Assembly: GCF_016916835.1 (NCBI RefSeq)
Contig: NZ_JAFFIX010000007.1
Span: 62,001-126,000, forward strand
Length of the DNA: 64,000 bases
Reading direction: 5' to 3'
Source of the DNA: Actinacidiphila bryophytorum
GTDB taxonomy: Bacteria > Actinomycetota > Actinomycetes > Streptomycetales > Streptomycetaceae
Under the pieces are notes generated by a model. That model was not told the DNA's origin. It searched no databases and worked only from the letters and a program-made list of their open reading frames with translations. Shown here in pieces: positions 47,684 through 58,200 of this stretch; the first letter of the stretch is position 1, and the number at the start of each line of letters is the position of its first letter. A program made the translations under genes and the position numbers.

Positions 47684-50224
47684 TCATGTGGTCGCCGTCG
47701 CGGGAAGGCCGGGGCGGGCCGGGCGGCCGTCGGCCGCCGCCCGCAGCGTGAGCACCATCGTCAGGCCGCCGCCGGGGGTGTCCTCGGCGACCAGGGTGCC
47801 GCCCATGGCCTCGGCGAAGCCGCGGGCGACCGCGAGGCCGAGGCCCACGCCGGTGCCGCGCGGCGCGTCGCCGTAGCGCTGGAAGGGCTCGAAGATCTGC
47901 TCCTTGGCGCCCTCGGGGACTCCGGGGCCGCGGTCGGCCACCCGCACCTCGACCCGGTCGCCGAGGGCGCTGGCGGCCACCAGGACCGGTTCGCCGGGCG
48001 GGCTGTACTTGACCGCGTTCTCCACCACGTTGGCGACGCTGCGCTCCAGCAGGCCGGGGTCCACCGCGACCATCGGCAGCGACTCGGGGATGTCCAGGGT
48101 CACGCTCGGCTCGGGGACGCCGCCCAGCGCCATCGGCACCACCTCGTCGAGGTCCAGTTCGCGGATCAGCGGGTTGACGGTGCCGGTCTGCAGCCGCGAC
48201 ATGTCCAGCAGGTTGCCCACCAGGTGGTCGAGGCGGTCCGCGCCGTCCTCGATGCCGGCCAGCAGCTCGGCCTCGTCCTCCGGCGACCAGGCGACGTCGG
48301 CGGACCGCAGCGAGGACACCGACGCCTTGATGCCGGCCAGCGGGGTGCGCAGGTCGTGCGAGACGGCGGCGAGCAGAGCAGTGCGTATCCGGTTGCCCTC
48401 GGCCAGCTCGCGCGCCCGGCCCGCCTCGTCGGCGAGCCGCTTGCGGTCGAGGACCACCGCGGCCTGCGCGGCGAAGGCCGACAGCACCCGGCGGTCGGAG
48501 GCGGGCAGCACCCGGCCGAGCAGCGCGAGCGAGAGCCGCTCGTTGACGGCCACCTCCACGTCGGCGTCCTCGGGGCGCAGGCAGGGCCGGCTGCCGACGG
48601 CGGCGGCGCAAATCCAGGGGGCGTGCTCGCCCTCCCGCTCCAGCAGCACCACCGACTCCATGCCGAAGGTCTCCCTGACCCGCTCCAGGAGGGCGTCGAG
48701 CGAGCTCTCGCCGCGCAGCACGCTGCCGGCCAGGTGGGAGAGGATCTCGGCCTCCGCGCGCAGCCGTGCGGCCTGCTGGGTGCGCCGGGCGGCCAGGTCG
48801 ACCACCGAGGCGACGGCCGCGCCGACCACCACGAAGATCGCTATGGCGACGATGTTCTCCGGCTCGGCGATGGTGAAGGAGTGGGTGGGCCGGGTGAAGT
48901 AGTAGTTCAGCAGCAGCGAGCCGACGACGGCGGACGCCAGCGCCGGCAGCAGCCCGCCCACCAGGGCGGCGGCCACCGTGAGCGTCAGGAAGAGCAGCAT
49001 GTCGGTGGCCTGCCCGGGGCCGGGGTGGAACTGCGTGAGCACCACCGCGAGCAGCACCGGGCCGGCCACGCCTGTCAGCCAGCCCGCCACGGTCCGGGAG
49101 CGGCCGAGCTTGGCGCCGCGCGCAGCGGGCAGGCCGCGGCCCTTGGCGGCGTGCTCGTGGGTGACGATGTGGACGTCGATGTCGCCGGACTCGCGGGCGA
49201 CGGTGGTGCCCACCCCGGGGCCGAAGGCGTACTGCCAGGTCTTGCGGCGGCTGCTGCCCAGCACGATCTGGGTGGCGTCGGCGCCGCGCGCGAAGTCCAG
49301 CAGCGCGTCGGGCACGTCGTCGCCGATGACGTGGTGGAAGGAGCCGCCGAGGTCCTCGACCAGGGTGCGCTGGACTGCCAGCTCCTTGGCGGACCCCGAC
49401 ACCGGTCCCTCGCTGCGCACGATGTGCACGGCCAGGATCTCGCTGCCCGAGCCCTTGGCGGCCATACGGGCGGCCCGCCGGATCAGGGTGCGGCCCTCGG
49501 GGCCGCCGGTCAGGCCGACCACGATCCGCTCGCGGGCCTTCCACGCGGCCGATATGCGGTGCTCGGCGCGGTATTCGCGCAGGTACTCGTCCACCCGGTC
49601 GGCGGTCCACAGCAGGGCCAGCTCGCGCAGCGCGGTGAGATTGCCCGGCCGGAAGTAGTTGGACAGGGCCGCGTCGACCTTGTCGGGGGCGTAGATGTTG
49701 CCGTGCGCCATGCGGCGGCGCAGCGCCTGCGGCGACATGTCGACCAGCTCGATCTGGTCGGCGCGTCTGACCACCTCGTCGGGCACGGTCTCGCGCTGCC
49801 GTACCCCCGTTATGGACTCGACAACGTCGCCGAGTGACTCCAGGTGCTGGATGTTGACGTTGGACACCACGTCGATACCGGCCTGCAGCAGCTCCTCGAC
49901 GTCCTGCCAGCGCTTGGCGTTGCGCGAGCCCGGCACGTTGGTGTGCGCCAGCTCGTCGACCAGGGCCACCTCGGGGGCGCGGCGCAGCACCGCGTCGACG
50001 TCCATCTCGGTGAAGGCGGTGCCGCGGTAGTCGCAACTGCGCCGCGGCACCTCCTCCAGGCCGTGCATCATGACCTCGGTGCGCGGCCTGCGGTGGTGCT
50101 CGACATAGCCGATGACCAGGTCGGTACCGCGCTCCACCCGCCGGTGGGCCTCCGAGAGCATGGCGTAGGTCTTGCCGACGCCGGGGGCGGCCCCCAGGTA
50201 GATCCGCAGTGTGCCGCGTGCCAT
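47684..50224 (-). CDS. kdpD: KdpD-type sensor histidine kinase
   Basis: 846 residues. The N-terminal KdpD domain has Walker A GAAPGVGKT (11-19) and the motif ALVDELAHTN (near 90). A universal-stress-like domain follows (about 225-360), then four close membrane helices (about 380-475), a GAF-like region, and the kinase core with H623 in VSHDLRTPL, N-box VENAVKYS and G-boxes DRGPGV and GVGLGLAV. It senses potassium or turgor and phosphorylates KdpE. ATG 50222-50224. A pair of 11-bp-spaced direct repeats lies about 65-80 bp upstream. Confidence 0.93.
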   Translation of the reverse strand: MARGTLRIYLGAAPGVGKTYAMLSEAHRRVERGTDLVIGYVEHHRRPRTEVMMHGLEEVPRRSCDYRGTAFTEMDVDAVLRRAPEVALVDELAHTNVPGSRNAKRWQDVEELLQAGIDVVSNVNIQHLESLGDVVESITGVRQRETVPDEVVRRADQIELVDMSPQALRRRMAHGNIYAPDKVDAALSNYFRPGNLTALRELALLWTADRVDEYLREYRAEHRISAAWKARERIVVGLTGGPEGRTLIRRAARMAAKGSGSEILAVHIVRSEGPVSGSAKELAVQRTLVEDLGGSFHHVIGDDVPDALLDFARGADATQIVLGSSRRKTWQYAFGPGVGTTVARESGDIDVHIVTHEHAAKGRGLPAARGAKLGRSRTVAGWLTGVAGPVLLAVVLTQFHPGPGQATDMLLFLTLTVAAALVGGLLPALASAVVGSLLLNYYFTRPTHSFTIAEPENIVAIAIFVVVGAAVASVVDLAARRTQQAARLRAEAEILSHLAGSVLRGESSLDALLERVRETFGMESVVLLEREGEHAPWICAAAVGSRPCLRPEDADVEVAVNERLSLALLGRVLPASDRRVLSAFAAQAAVVLDRKRLADEAGRARELAEGNRIRTALLAAVSHDLRTPLAGIKASVSSLRSADVAWSPEDEAELLAGIEDGADRLDHLVGNLLDMSRLQTGTVNPLIRELDLDEVVPMALGGVPEPSVTLDIPESLPMVAVDPGLLERSVANVVENAVKYSPPGEPVLVAASALGDRVEVRVADRGPGVPEGAKEQIFEPFQRYGDAPRGTGVGLGLAVARGFAEAMGGTLVAEDTPGGGLTMVLTLRAAADGRPARPGLPATATT

Positions 50225-50285
50225 GTCTACGACCTTAGAACGGCCGAAGCGGACACATCGGACGCTGTCGTCCGTCCGGGGACAC

Positions 50286-50304
50286 CTTGACGCCGTCTTG
50301 ACGC
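50286..50304 (-). promoter_or_regulatory. 11-bp-spaced direct repeat upstream of kdpD
   Basis: On the minus strand GCGTCAAG occurs twice with an 11-bp period (50297-50304 and 50286-50293). That geometry suits an OmpR/PhoB-family regulator binding one DNA face, here possibly KdpE autoregulation. Candidate only. Confidence 0.45.
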
Positions 50305-50326
50305 GGAAAACGGCCCCTCCGGGTGG

Positions 50327-50354
50327 CGGACCGGCACCGGAGGGCGCCGGTCCG
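50327..50354 (-). terminator. hairpin after the ABC operon
   Basis: CGGACCGGC/GCCGGTCCG with a 10-base loop, 37 bp beyond the last ATPase stop. Confidence 0.55.
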
Positions 50355-50390
50355 GCTGCCGGATACCCGGTCCGGTGCCGGGCTGCCGGC

Positions 50391-51113
50391 TCAGGTGTCG
50401 GAGACGATCGTGCCGTCGCGCAGTTCGAGCACCCGGTCGGCGAGGGCGAGCAGCTGGTTGTCGTGCGTGGCGACCAGCGCGGTCACCCCCTCGCTGCGCA
50501 CCACGGCCCGCAGCAGCTCCATCACGGCCAGCCCGGTGTCCGCGTCGAGCTGCCCGGTGGGCTCGTCGGCGATGATCAGGTCGGGGCGGTTGGCGAGCGC
50601 CCGCGCGATGGCGACCCGCTGCTGCTGGCCGCCGGACAGCTCGCCGGGGCGCTGGGCCGCGTGGTCGGCGAGGCCGACCAGGGCGAGCAGCAGCTCGACG
50701 CGCTCCTCGCGCTCGCGCGGCGGCGTCTTGCGCAGCCGCATCGGCACCCCGACGTTCTCCGCGGCGGTGAGGATCGGGATCAGGCCGAAGGACTGGAAGA
50801 CGAAGCCGATACGGTCCCTGCGCAGCGCCAGCAGGTCGTCGTCGCCGAGGCCTGCCAGGTCGGTGCCGTCCAGCGATATGCGGCCGCCGTCGGGGGTGTC
50901 GAGGCCGCCCACCAGGTTGAGCACGGTGGTCTTGCCGGAGCCTGAGCGGCCCTTGAGCGCCACCAGCTCGCCGCGCGGCACCGCGAAGGACACCCCGCGC
51001 AGCGCGTGCACGGCGGTCTCGCCGCTGCCGTACGTGCGGTGCAGGTCCTCGACCACCACCATCTCGCCGGTCTTCGGCGAGGTCTCCACCGCCGTGGCGG
51101 ACTGCTCGGTCAT
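50391..51113 (-). CDS. ABC transporter ATP-binding protein (LolD/MacB-like)
   Basis: 240 residues. Walker A GRSGSGKTT (about 52-60), Q-loop FVFQSFGLIP, signature LSGGQQQR, Walker B LIIADEPTGQLD and H-loop THD. It is the MacB-type ATPase that pairs with FtsX-like permeases for export or signalling rather than import. ATG 51111-51113 with GGGGGAG upstream; an open frame extends to 51173. It is the last gene of the permease-permease-ATPase-ATPase operon. Confidence 0.9.
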   Translation of the reverse strand: MTEQSATAVETSPKTGEMVVVEDLHRTYGSGETAVHALRGVSFAVPRGELVALKGRSGSGKTTVLNLVGGLDTPDGGRISLDGTDLAGLGDDDLLALRRDRIGFVFQSFGLIPILTAAENVGVPMRLRKTPPREREERVELLLALVGLADHAAQRPGELSGGQQQRVAIARALANRPDLIIADEPTGQLDADTGLAVMELLRAVVRSEGVTALVATHDNQLLALADRVLELRDGTIVSDT

Positions 51114-51138
51114 CCGTGCTCCCCCTTCGTGTGCCCGT

Positions 51139-52137
51139 TCATCCTTCGTCCCCGTCCTGCCCGTCCTGCCCATCCTGCCCCGCGGGGCCGTCCGCGGCGG
51201 ACGCGGCCTCCTGCCCGGCGCCGCGGTCCGCCCACACCCCGACGTGGTCCGGCTCCGCGGTCAGCCGTACGCGGCGGTGCAGGCCGTAGCGCTCGGTGTA
51301 CTCGCGCGGCAGCTGCAGCCGCCCGGCCCGGTCGAGTACGGCGTACTCCTCCGCGCCGCCCGGCTCCGAGCCAGCCCCGCCCGCCCCCGGGCGCAGCACC
51401 TCGGTCGCGGTGCGGCCGTCGCGTATCCGTACCGTACGCCTGACCTGCTCCGAGACCGCGGGGTCGTGGGTAACGATCAGGACCGTGACGCCCAGTTCCG
51501 CGTTCGTGCGGCGCAGCGCGGCGAAGACCTCCTCGCCGCTCGCGGTGTCCAGCTCGCCGGTCGGCTCGTCGGCGAAGAGCACCTGGGGGGTGTTGGCGCC
51601 GGCCACGGCGATGGCCACCCGCTGCTGCTGGCCGCCGGACAGCTCGCCGGGGCGGCGGTTGCGGCAGTCGGCGACGCCCAGCAGATCGAGCAGCTCCATC
51701 GCGCGGACTGCGCGCCCGGCCCGCGGGACCCGTGCGTAGCCCATCGGCAGTGTCACGTTCTCCAGGGCCGTCAGGTACGGCAGCAGGTTGCGGCCGGTCT
51801 GCTGCCAGACGAAGCCGACCGTACGGCGCCGGTAGTCCAGGCGTTCGCGGCGCTTCATGGCGAGCAGGTCGTGCCGGGCGACCCTGGCCCGGCCCGCGGT
51901 CGGCAGGTCGAGGCCGGACAGGATGCCCAGCAGGGTGGACTTGCCGGACCCCGACGCGCCGACGACGGCGAGCAGCTCGCCCTGGTCCACGGTCAGGTCG
52001 AGGCCTTGCAGCGCCTGCACCTCGACGCCCTCGGTGCGGTAGACCCGCACCAGGTTGTCGCAGACGATCAGGCCCTCGTCCGCCTCGGGTGCGGACTTGG
52101 CCATGGCGCGGGCCTGGAGTGCGGCGAGGTCGGTCAT
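51139..52137 (-). CDS. ABC transporter ATPase with C-terminal AbrB-like hairpin
   Basis: 332 residues from ATG 52135-52137 (GGGGAG 5 bases upstream). An in-frame ATG at 52191 overlaps the permease stop as ATGA and would add 18 residues. The ATPase domain has Walker A GASGSGKST, Q-loop FVWQQTGRN, LSGGQQQR and Walker B VLFADEPTGELD. After it, residues 263-302 (AVLDRAGRLQLPREY to EPDHVGVW) look like the swapped-hairpin SpoVT/AbrB fold, in which DxxGRxxLP is diagnostic. The tail is Gln/Asp/Gly-rich. The extra domain may mediate dimerisation or regulation. It is probably the partner of the FtsX permeases upstream. Confidence 0.88.
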   Translation of the reverse strand: MTDLAALQARAMAKSAPEADEGLIVCDNLVRVYRTEGVEVQALQGLDLTVDQGELLAVVGASGSGKSTLLGILSGLDLPTAGRARVARHDLLAMKRRERLDYRRRTVGFVWQQTGRNLLPYLTALENVTLPMGYARVPRAGRAVRAMELLDLLGVADCRNRRPGELSGGQQQRVAIAVAGANTPQVLFADEPTGELDTASGEEVFAALRRTNAELGVTVLIVTHDPAVSEQVRRTVRIRDGRTATEVLRPGAGGAGSEPGGAEEYAVLDRAGRLQLPREYTERYGLHRRVRLTAEPDHVGVWADRGAGQEAASAADGPAGQDGQDGQDGDEG

Positions 52138-52187
52138 ACGGTCTCCCCGTGGTGTGCCGGCGGTCCGGTCCTCGTACGGCGGGCTGT

Positions 52188-55067
52188 TCATACGGAGTCC
52201 CCCAGCCGAAGGACCGTGCCCAGGCCGCGGCGCCGCCCCGCCCAGGTCTCGGCGGCGACGGCGGCGGTCACCAGGGCGACGAGGCCGACGCCGAGGCCGG
52301 CCGTGAGGGCGTAGTCGGTGTGCAACGCGGGTGCGGCGGGCCCGCCGGTGAACTCGCGCAGGGTCAGCGCGGGTCCCAGGACACTGGGCAGCAGCAGACC
52401 GAGCGCCACGCCCCCGGCGGCCGCGGCCAGGGTCATGGGCGTCAGTTCCAGCACGTCGAGAGCCGCGATGCTGCGGGTCGGCAGGCCGAGAGTGCGCAGA
52501 CGGGAGGCGGTGCGGCCACGGTCACGGGCCGAGAGCAGCAGCTCCAGCAGCAGTGCCATCAGCGCGAACAGCACGGCGAGCGCGGTGGCCGCCGCGTACG
52601 TGCGCCGTACTCCGCGCAGCAGCCCGTCGTGCGCGGCGAGCGACAGCTCGTCGGCCTTGATCCGGACCTGGCCGGAGGGACCGGCGATCCGCGCACCCTC
52701 GGTGCGCAGCACGTCGCCGTCCAGATGCGGCCCGTAGAGCAGCACGGCTGCGTTGTCGTACTCGTCAGGGCCGAGCATGCGCAGTTCGGCGGCGTCCACC
52801 AGCAGCAGCGGGCTGCCGGCGGCCACCGCCGTACGGCTGTCGCCTCCCTCACCGCGCCCCGCGTCCCGCTGGTCGATGCTCAGCAGCGGTCCGAGCGCCG
52901 GGTCACGCCGGGCGGCGTCCGGCAGCCGGCCCACGACGCGGATGGAGACGGTGCGGCGCCGCAGGACCGTGCTGTACGTGTCGCCGATCGTGCCGCCCGC
53001 GAAGTCGGCGCTGGCCAGGGCGGGCAGGACGTAGTGGCCGTCGACCGGCGCGGGCTCGGGCCTGCCCGCCAGGCCGGCTGCGGTGAGCGCGCGGGCGGCG
53101 GCGGAATCCGGGGCCTGGGCGGCGAGCACGCCGGCGTCGAGGCCTGCGACGCGGGCCGTGGTGTAGCGGGCGCCGTCCGTCGTGCTGGTGAGCTCGTTGA
53201 CCAGGCTGCGGACGACGGTGGCCTTGCGGACGCCCTGGACTGTCGCCAGGGCCTTGTCCACGGTGCCGTCCCGGCCCGCGCCGATCACGACCGCGTCGGC
53301 GCCCGAACTCCACACCGCCGCGGTCGCACTGCCGTCGGCGACGGTACGGGACACCAGGCCGCCGAAGACCGCCGTGGACAGCGTCATGACCAGCACCAGC
53401 AGGGCCAACGCGTGCCCGGGCGCCTCCCGGGCCGCACGCGAGAACGCGATCAGCGGCACGGTCCCGCGGCGGCCGCGCGCGGCACGGGACACCAGCCGCA
53501 GCGGCAGCGGGTAGAGCCGCACCAGCAGCACCACGGCGGCGGCCCCCAGCAGGGCGGGCACCACGGCGAGCCGCACGTCCTGCCCGCCCGCCCCGGCGCC
53601 GTGGGCACGCACCATCAGCACCCCCGCGACGGCGAGCAGCAGCACCATGCCCTCGACGGCGAGCCGCCGTACCGCCGCGGGGCGGCTCTCCGATCCGCTC
53701 CGGTCGCGGGCCGCGGCCAGCGTGAGCAGCGGCAGCGTCAGCCAGGCCACAGCGGCGACCACGAGCGCCGGCAGCAGGCTGCCGTGCCCTGTGCCCCCCG
53801 CGGGCGCGAACAGGACGGCGGCGCCGGTGCCGAGCACCGCCCCGAGCAGCGCGGCGGGAGCGGTCTGCAGGAGCCGTACGAGTGCCAGGTCGGTCGCGGA
53901 AGCGCCGCGGGCGCGTTGCAGGGCCTGGGCTGCGGCCCTGCGGTGGACCGCCAGGCGTGCGGTGACGACGACGGTGGCGAGGCCGACCGCGATCAGCCCG
54001 GCCAGGGCGAAGGACTCCAGGGTGCGGGCCTGGTCGCGGGCCCGTGCGAAAGCCACCAACATGTCGGGCACGTCGTCGTCGGTGGTGAGCGGGGTCGTCG
54101 CGAAGAACCCCACAGAGCAGGGGGTGGCCATGTAGTCCTCGGCGGCGGGGCAGTAGACGTCGGCAACGGCTGACGCGAAGCTGTCGGCCTCGTCGCGCAG
54201 CGTGCGCAGCCCCGCAGGGGTCGCCATCCGGGTCGCCTGCCCGGGCGTCATCCGGATCGAGTCGCGCCACTGCACGGTGACGCGGGGGTCCTGGCCCCGG
54301 CTGCCTTGCAGCAGCGCGTCGATCGAGGCCGCGTCGACCACGGCCTGGGCGCGCCACCGGCCCTCGGTGCGGATCGGCCGGGCGAGCAGCGCCTCCTCGT
54401 GCCAGAGCCGCGCGGCGGCGCCGGTCGGCGGCGCGAAGAAGCCGGTGACGACGGCGTCGGTGTCGTTGCCGCCGACGTCCGGCCAGAGGTGGAATCGCTG
54501 ACCCACTCTCAGGTGCAGGACGTCGCGGGCGGCGATGGAGAAGCCGACCGGGATCGGCGAGGTCGCTGTCGCCGGGCCGGGCATGCTGCCCTGGGTGTAG
54601 GCGGAACCCGGCGGTGCGTCGTCCGCGTACAGCAGCCCGAGCTGGAGGGGGCCGGCGGCGGTGACGGCGGCAAGCTGGGGCACCTCGACGCGGGTGGAGC
54701 CGTGCACGAGCATCGCCTTCAGCGGCGGCTCGGCCGCGGTGAGCAGCTCCTCCCCGGTCCCCCGGAGGTCGTGCGCGAGGGTGGAGCCGGAGGGATCGCC
54801 GGCGGACAGGGCCTCGTTCCCCTTCATCGTGAGGGTGTGCCGGATCTCCGCGTCGTTCTGCTGGGCGACCGCAAGGCGGCTGCGCAGCGCGTCGGCCGCC
54901 CACCGGTCGAGCAGTGGCGGCCCGGCGGCTGTGACCAGCGCGAGCAGCGCGACGACCAGGGTCAGGCACGCCAGCAGCGGCGCCTCCGCCCACGCCTCCC
55001 GCCGCACCCCCGGATCCCGTACCGCGCTTCCCGGCCGCAGCCACCGCAACACCCCGAGCCTTCTCAC
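52188..55067 (-). CDS. FtsX-domain ABC transporter permease A
   Basis: About 959 residues. A first membrane helix (about 28-48: LLACLTLVVALLALVTAAGP) is followed by a large extracytoplasmic region, a four-helix FtsX core in the middle (near 350-470), another extracellular domain and a C-terminal three-helix FtsX core ending near the stop. This two-core arrangement is typical of streptomycete FtsX/MacB permeases. The exported substrate is unknown. GTG 55065-55067 follows a G-rich run; the frame is open to 55226. The next ATPase overlaps (ATGA) if its upstream start is used. Confidence 0.82.
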   Translation of the reverse strand: MRRLGVLRWLRPGSAVRDPGVRREAWAEAPLLACLTLVVALLALVTAAGPPLLDRWAADALRSRLAVAQQNDAEIRHTLTMKGNEALSAGDPSGSTLAHDLRGTGEELLTAAEPPLKAMLVHGSTRVEVPQLAAVTAAGPLQLGLLYADDAPPGSAYTQGSMPGPATATSPIPVGFSIAARDVLHLRVGQRFHLWPDVGGNDTDAVVTGFFAPPTGAAARLWHEEALLARPIRTEGRWRAQAVVDAASIDALLQGSRGQDPRVTVQWRDSIRMTPGQATRMATPAGLRTLRDEADSFASAVADVYCPAAEDYMATPCSVGFFATTPLTTDDDVPDMLVAFARARDQARTLESFALAGLIAVGLATVVVTARLAVHRRAAAQALQRARGASATDLALVRLLQTAPAALLGAVLGTGAAVLFAPAGGTGHGSLLPALVVAAVAWLTLPLLTLAAARDRSGSESRPAAVRRLAVEGMVLLLAVAGVLMVRAHGAGAGGQDVRLAVVPALLGAAAVVLLVRLYPLPLRLVSRAARGRRGTVPLIAFSRAAREAPGHALALLVLVMTLSTAVFGGLVSRTVADGSATAAVWSSGADAVVIGAGRDGTVDKALATVQGVRKATVVRSLVNELTSTTDGARYTTARVAGLDAGVLAAQAPDSAAARALTAAGLAGRPEPAPVDGHYVLPALASADFAGGTIGDTYSTVLRRRTVSIRVVGRLPDAARRDPALGPLLSIDQRDAGRGEGGDSRTAVAAGSPLLLVDAAELRMLGPDEYDNAAVLLYGPHLDGDVLRTEGARIAGPSGQVRIKADELSLAAHDGLLRGVRRTYAAATALAVLFALMALLLELLLSARDRGRTASRLRTLGLPTRSIAALDVLELTPMTLAAAAGGVALGLLLPSVLGPALTLREFTGGPAAPALHTDYALTAGLGVGLVALVTAAVAAETWAGRRRGLGTVLRLGDSV

Positions 55068-55212
55068 GCCCGCCCCCCCGACCCACCTCGACAGAGCGCC
55101 TGGACGGCCCCGGCGCCCTCGGCCGGGAAGCCGCACGCCGCTGCCCGCCCCCGGCCGTGCGCACGGCGTATCCGGCCCTCGTCGTCCGTGCGCGCCGCGC
55201 GGCGCACCGGCC

Positions 55213-58200
55213 TCATCCCTCGTCACCCGCGCGCAGGACGCGGACCAGGTCGACGCGGGCGAAGACCCGGGCCAGGGCGGTGACCACGGCGACGATCAGC
55301 AGGGCCGTACCGAGGGCGACCGCGCCGACTTCCGGCCAGGGGACGCTCACGGCGAGGCTCGGGACGATCGCGGCGCCGGTGGCGTCCACGCTGACCAGCG
55401 GGATGATCGCGGCCGCGAGAAGGGCGCCCAGCGCACTGCCCAGCACGACGGCGAGCAGGGCGAGGCCGAGTTGCTCGGTCCACAGCAGCGCGGCCAGTTG
55501 GCGTCTGCGGACACCGATGGCGCGCAGCAGCGCGAACTCGCCGCGCCGTGAGCGGGCCGACATCGCGGTGTGCAAGGTGAAGCCGATGACCGCGAAGGCC
55601 GGGGCGAGCACCAGGGCGAGCACCAGGGCGGCGCGGGTGCCCCTCTGCAGGGGGTCGTCGCGGATCTGCCGGGCGGCCTGCCGCACGGTGGTTCCGGCGC
55701 CGGCCGCCGGATCGGCGCGCAGGGCGGCCGCGGCGGCCGTCGCGTCGCCATGCCGGGCGGACAGCAGCCAGAAGTCGTCGAGCGGTGGTGCGTTGCCCGA
55801 CGCGACCTCGGCAGCGGCGAGTGCACGTGAGTCGACGAGCAGCCGGCCCAGGGAGCGGTCGACGCCGGGCACCGCGGTGATCCGGCCGATGATCTTCACT
55901 TTGATGGAGACCCCGTCCCCGGCGTCCAGGGCGACCACCGCCCCGGTGTCGAACTCCCCCGTGGCCTGGAGGGTGGCGTCGGCGAGCGCGGGCACGGGCG
56001 GCTGGTGGGGCGCTGCGACGGGGCCGAGGGTCATGTCCCACTGCGGCGGGACGGATCCGGGCGCGGGGCCGCGGAAGGTGCCGGAGAAGAGCGCGCCGGG
56101 CGTCCCCGCGTTGGCGCACAGGTGCGGATTCGCCGTCGTCTCGGAGTCGACGGTGCGGGGGTCGCACCCGGCGTCGTCGTAGACCGGGTCGGTCAGGTCA
56201 CGCCACAGGGCGCCGTGCGGCGCCGCTGCGGAGTCGATCCGCAGGTGGTACGTGCGGCGCTCATAGGGAAAGCGGATACTCACGCCGAGCCCGATGACCC
56301 GCAGCGGGTAGCGGCGGGCGGCCGGGGCGCGCCCGGTGAAGCCGAGCGGCAGCCGCACCGTGTACGGCGTGCCGTCGGTGACCGGCAGCGAGGTGGCGAG
56401 GTGGTCGGGAAGCCCGTCGGCGTCCTCGGTCGTGACGGTCAGCTCCACCGGCACGTACGGCCCCTTGCCGCCTGCGGACAGCCGTACGGTGAGCGTCAGT
56501 TCGTTCGGGCGGCCGGGCAGGGTGAATCCGTGGTCGGGGACCGCGGCGCCGAGGCCGGCGAGCAGGTCGGCCGCGGGCCGGTCGGTGAAGTCGGAACGCA
56601 GCGCGGGCACGGGTCCCGTGTCGGCGGACGTCTGGGTCGCGAGGACCGCCGCGGTGTTCACGCCTTCCACGGTCAGGGTCTGCTCGCCGCGGCTCACCCC
56701 CAGCTCGGTGACCGGGGTGACGGCGGTGGCACCGGGCAGGGCCGCGTAGACGTCGTGCCGCTGGGCGGTGGGCGGAACCTGCCCGAGGGTCTGCAGCGGC
56801 GGGGCGACCCGCAGGTCGCCGCCGACGCCGAAGGCGGCCTGGTCACTCGCCCCGCGATCGAGGATCGCCAGCGAGGTCACGCCGAGCGAGCCGACGGCGA
56901 GAGCGAGCGTCATGAGAAGCGCGGGCCCGGTGTGCCGGGCCGCCCGGCGGCCGATCTGCCAGCCGCCGAGCGGCAGGACGAAGCCGGCGGCGCGGCGCGC
57001 GGCCCGGTCGATGAGCGGCGCGGCGAGCGGCAGCAGCCGCAGGCTCAGCAGCGTGGCGGCCGCGGTCATCAGCACAGGGGTGAGGATCAGTACCGGGTCG
57101 ACGGAGGTGCCGCTGACGCCGCCGCCGACCACCGGGCTGCGGTAGTGGCGCAGTTCGAGCCAGCCGGAGACGGCGACCGCGGTGAGTGCCACGTCGGTGC
57201 CCGCCCGCTGGAAGGCGGCGGCGCGGGCGCCGCGCAGCCGCAGCCGCATCCCCGCCCGGCGGTCGGCGGCCGTGCGCGCGGTGGGGAGCAGTACCGCGGC
57301 CCCGTGTACCGCGAGGGCCAGCAGGGCCGCGGTCCAGCCGACGGCGTTCGCGCCGGACGCGGGCAGGGCGCCGTGCAGCAGCCCGGCGCGGTGCAGGCCG
57401 GCGAGCAGCGGACCGGCCAGGAAGGGCGCGGCCACCGCGGCGGGTACCGCGGCCACTGCCCACTGTCCGGCAGCCCCGGCGACCAGCCGGCCCGTTCCGG
57501 CGCCCCGCGCACCCTTCAGAGCGACCTCCGCGGCCCGCGCCTGGGCGAGTTGACGGGCGGTCAGCACCAGGGCGGCGGCAGCGAGGGCGGCGAGCAGCGC
57601 GGCGGGGATGTCGATCCCGGCGCGTGCGACGGCCATCGGCGCGGACAGGGCGGCGAGCGTGTCGGGCAGGCGCGACGAGGTGTAGACGCCGCCCATGGCC
57701 GGCGGTTTGCCCTGGAAGACGGAGACGGCGGTGTCGCTGCCGGCGAAGCGCGCAGCGCGGTCGTGGAGCGGGCCGATCGCGCCGAGACTCAGCCGGGAGC
57801 TGTCGGGGGCACCGATCCAGGCGGCGAGCGCGTCGGCCGCGAGCGCGGGCTGAGCCGTGAAGGCGCCGGGGGCGATGACGGCGAGGCTGTCAGGGGTGCT
57901 GGAGGAACTGCTGAGCCCGGCCAGGACGCCAGGGCCGCCGGGCGCGGGGCGGTAGGTGCCGGTGAGTCGTACAGCGAGGCGATGCGGGCCTGCCTGGAGA
58001 CTGAACCTGTCGCCGACGCGCAGGCCGACGCGGGCGGCTGCGGGCTGGCTGAGGGCCATCTGGAGGGGGGCTCCGGGCCTGCCCGCGGTGGCCTGTGGCC
58101 AGCTGCCTGCGGTGAGCCGGGCGTGCGCGGCGGGGTCGGGCAGGGCGACGACCGCGGACGATGCGCCGCTGAGATTGCCGTCGGCACGGATCAGGGAGTA

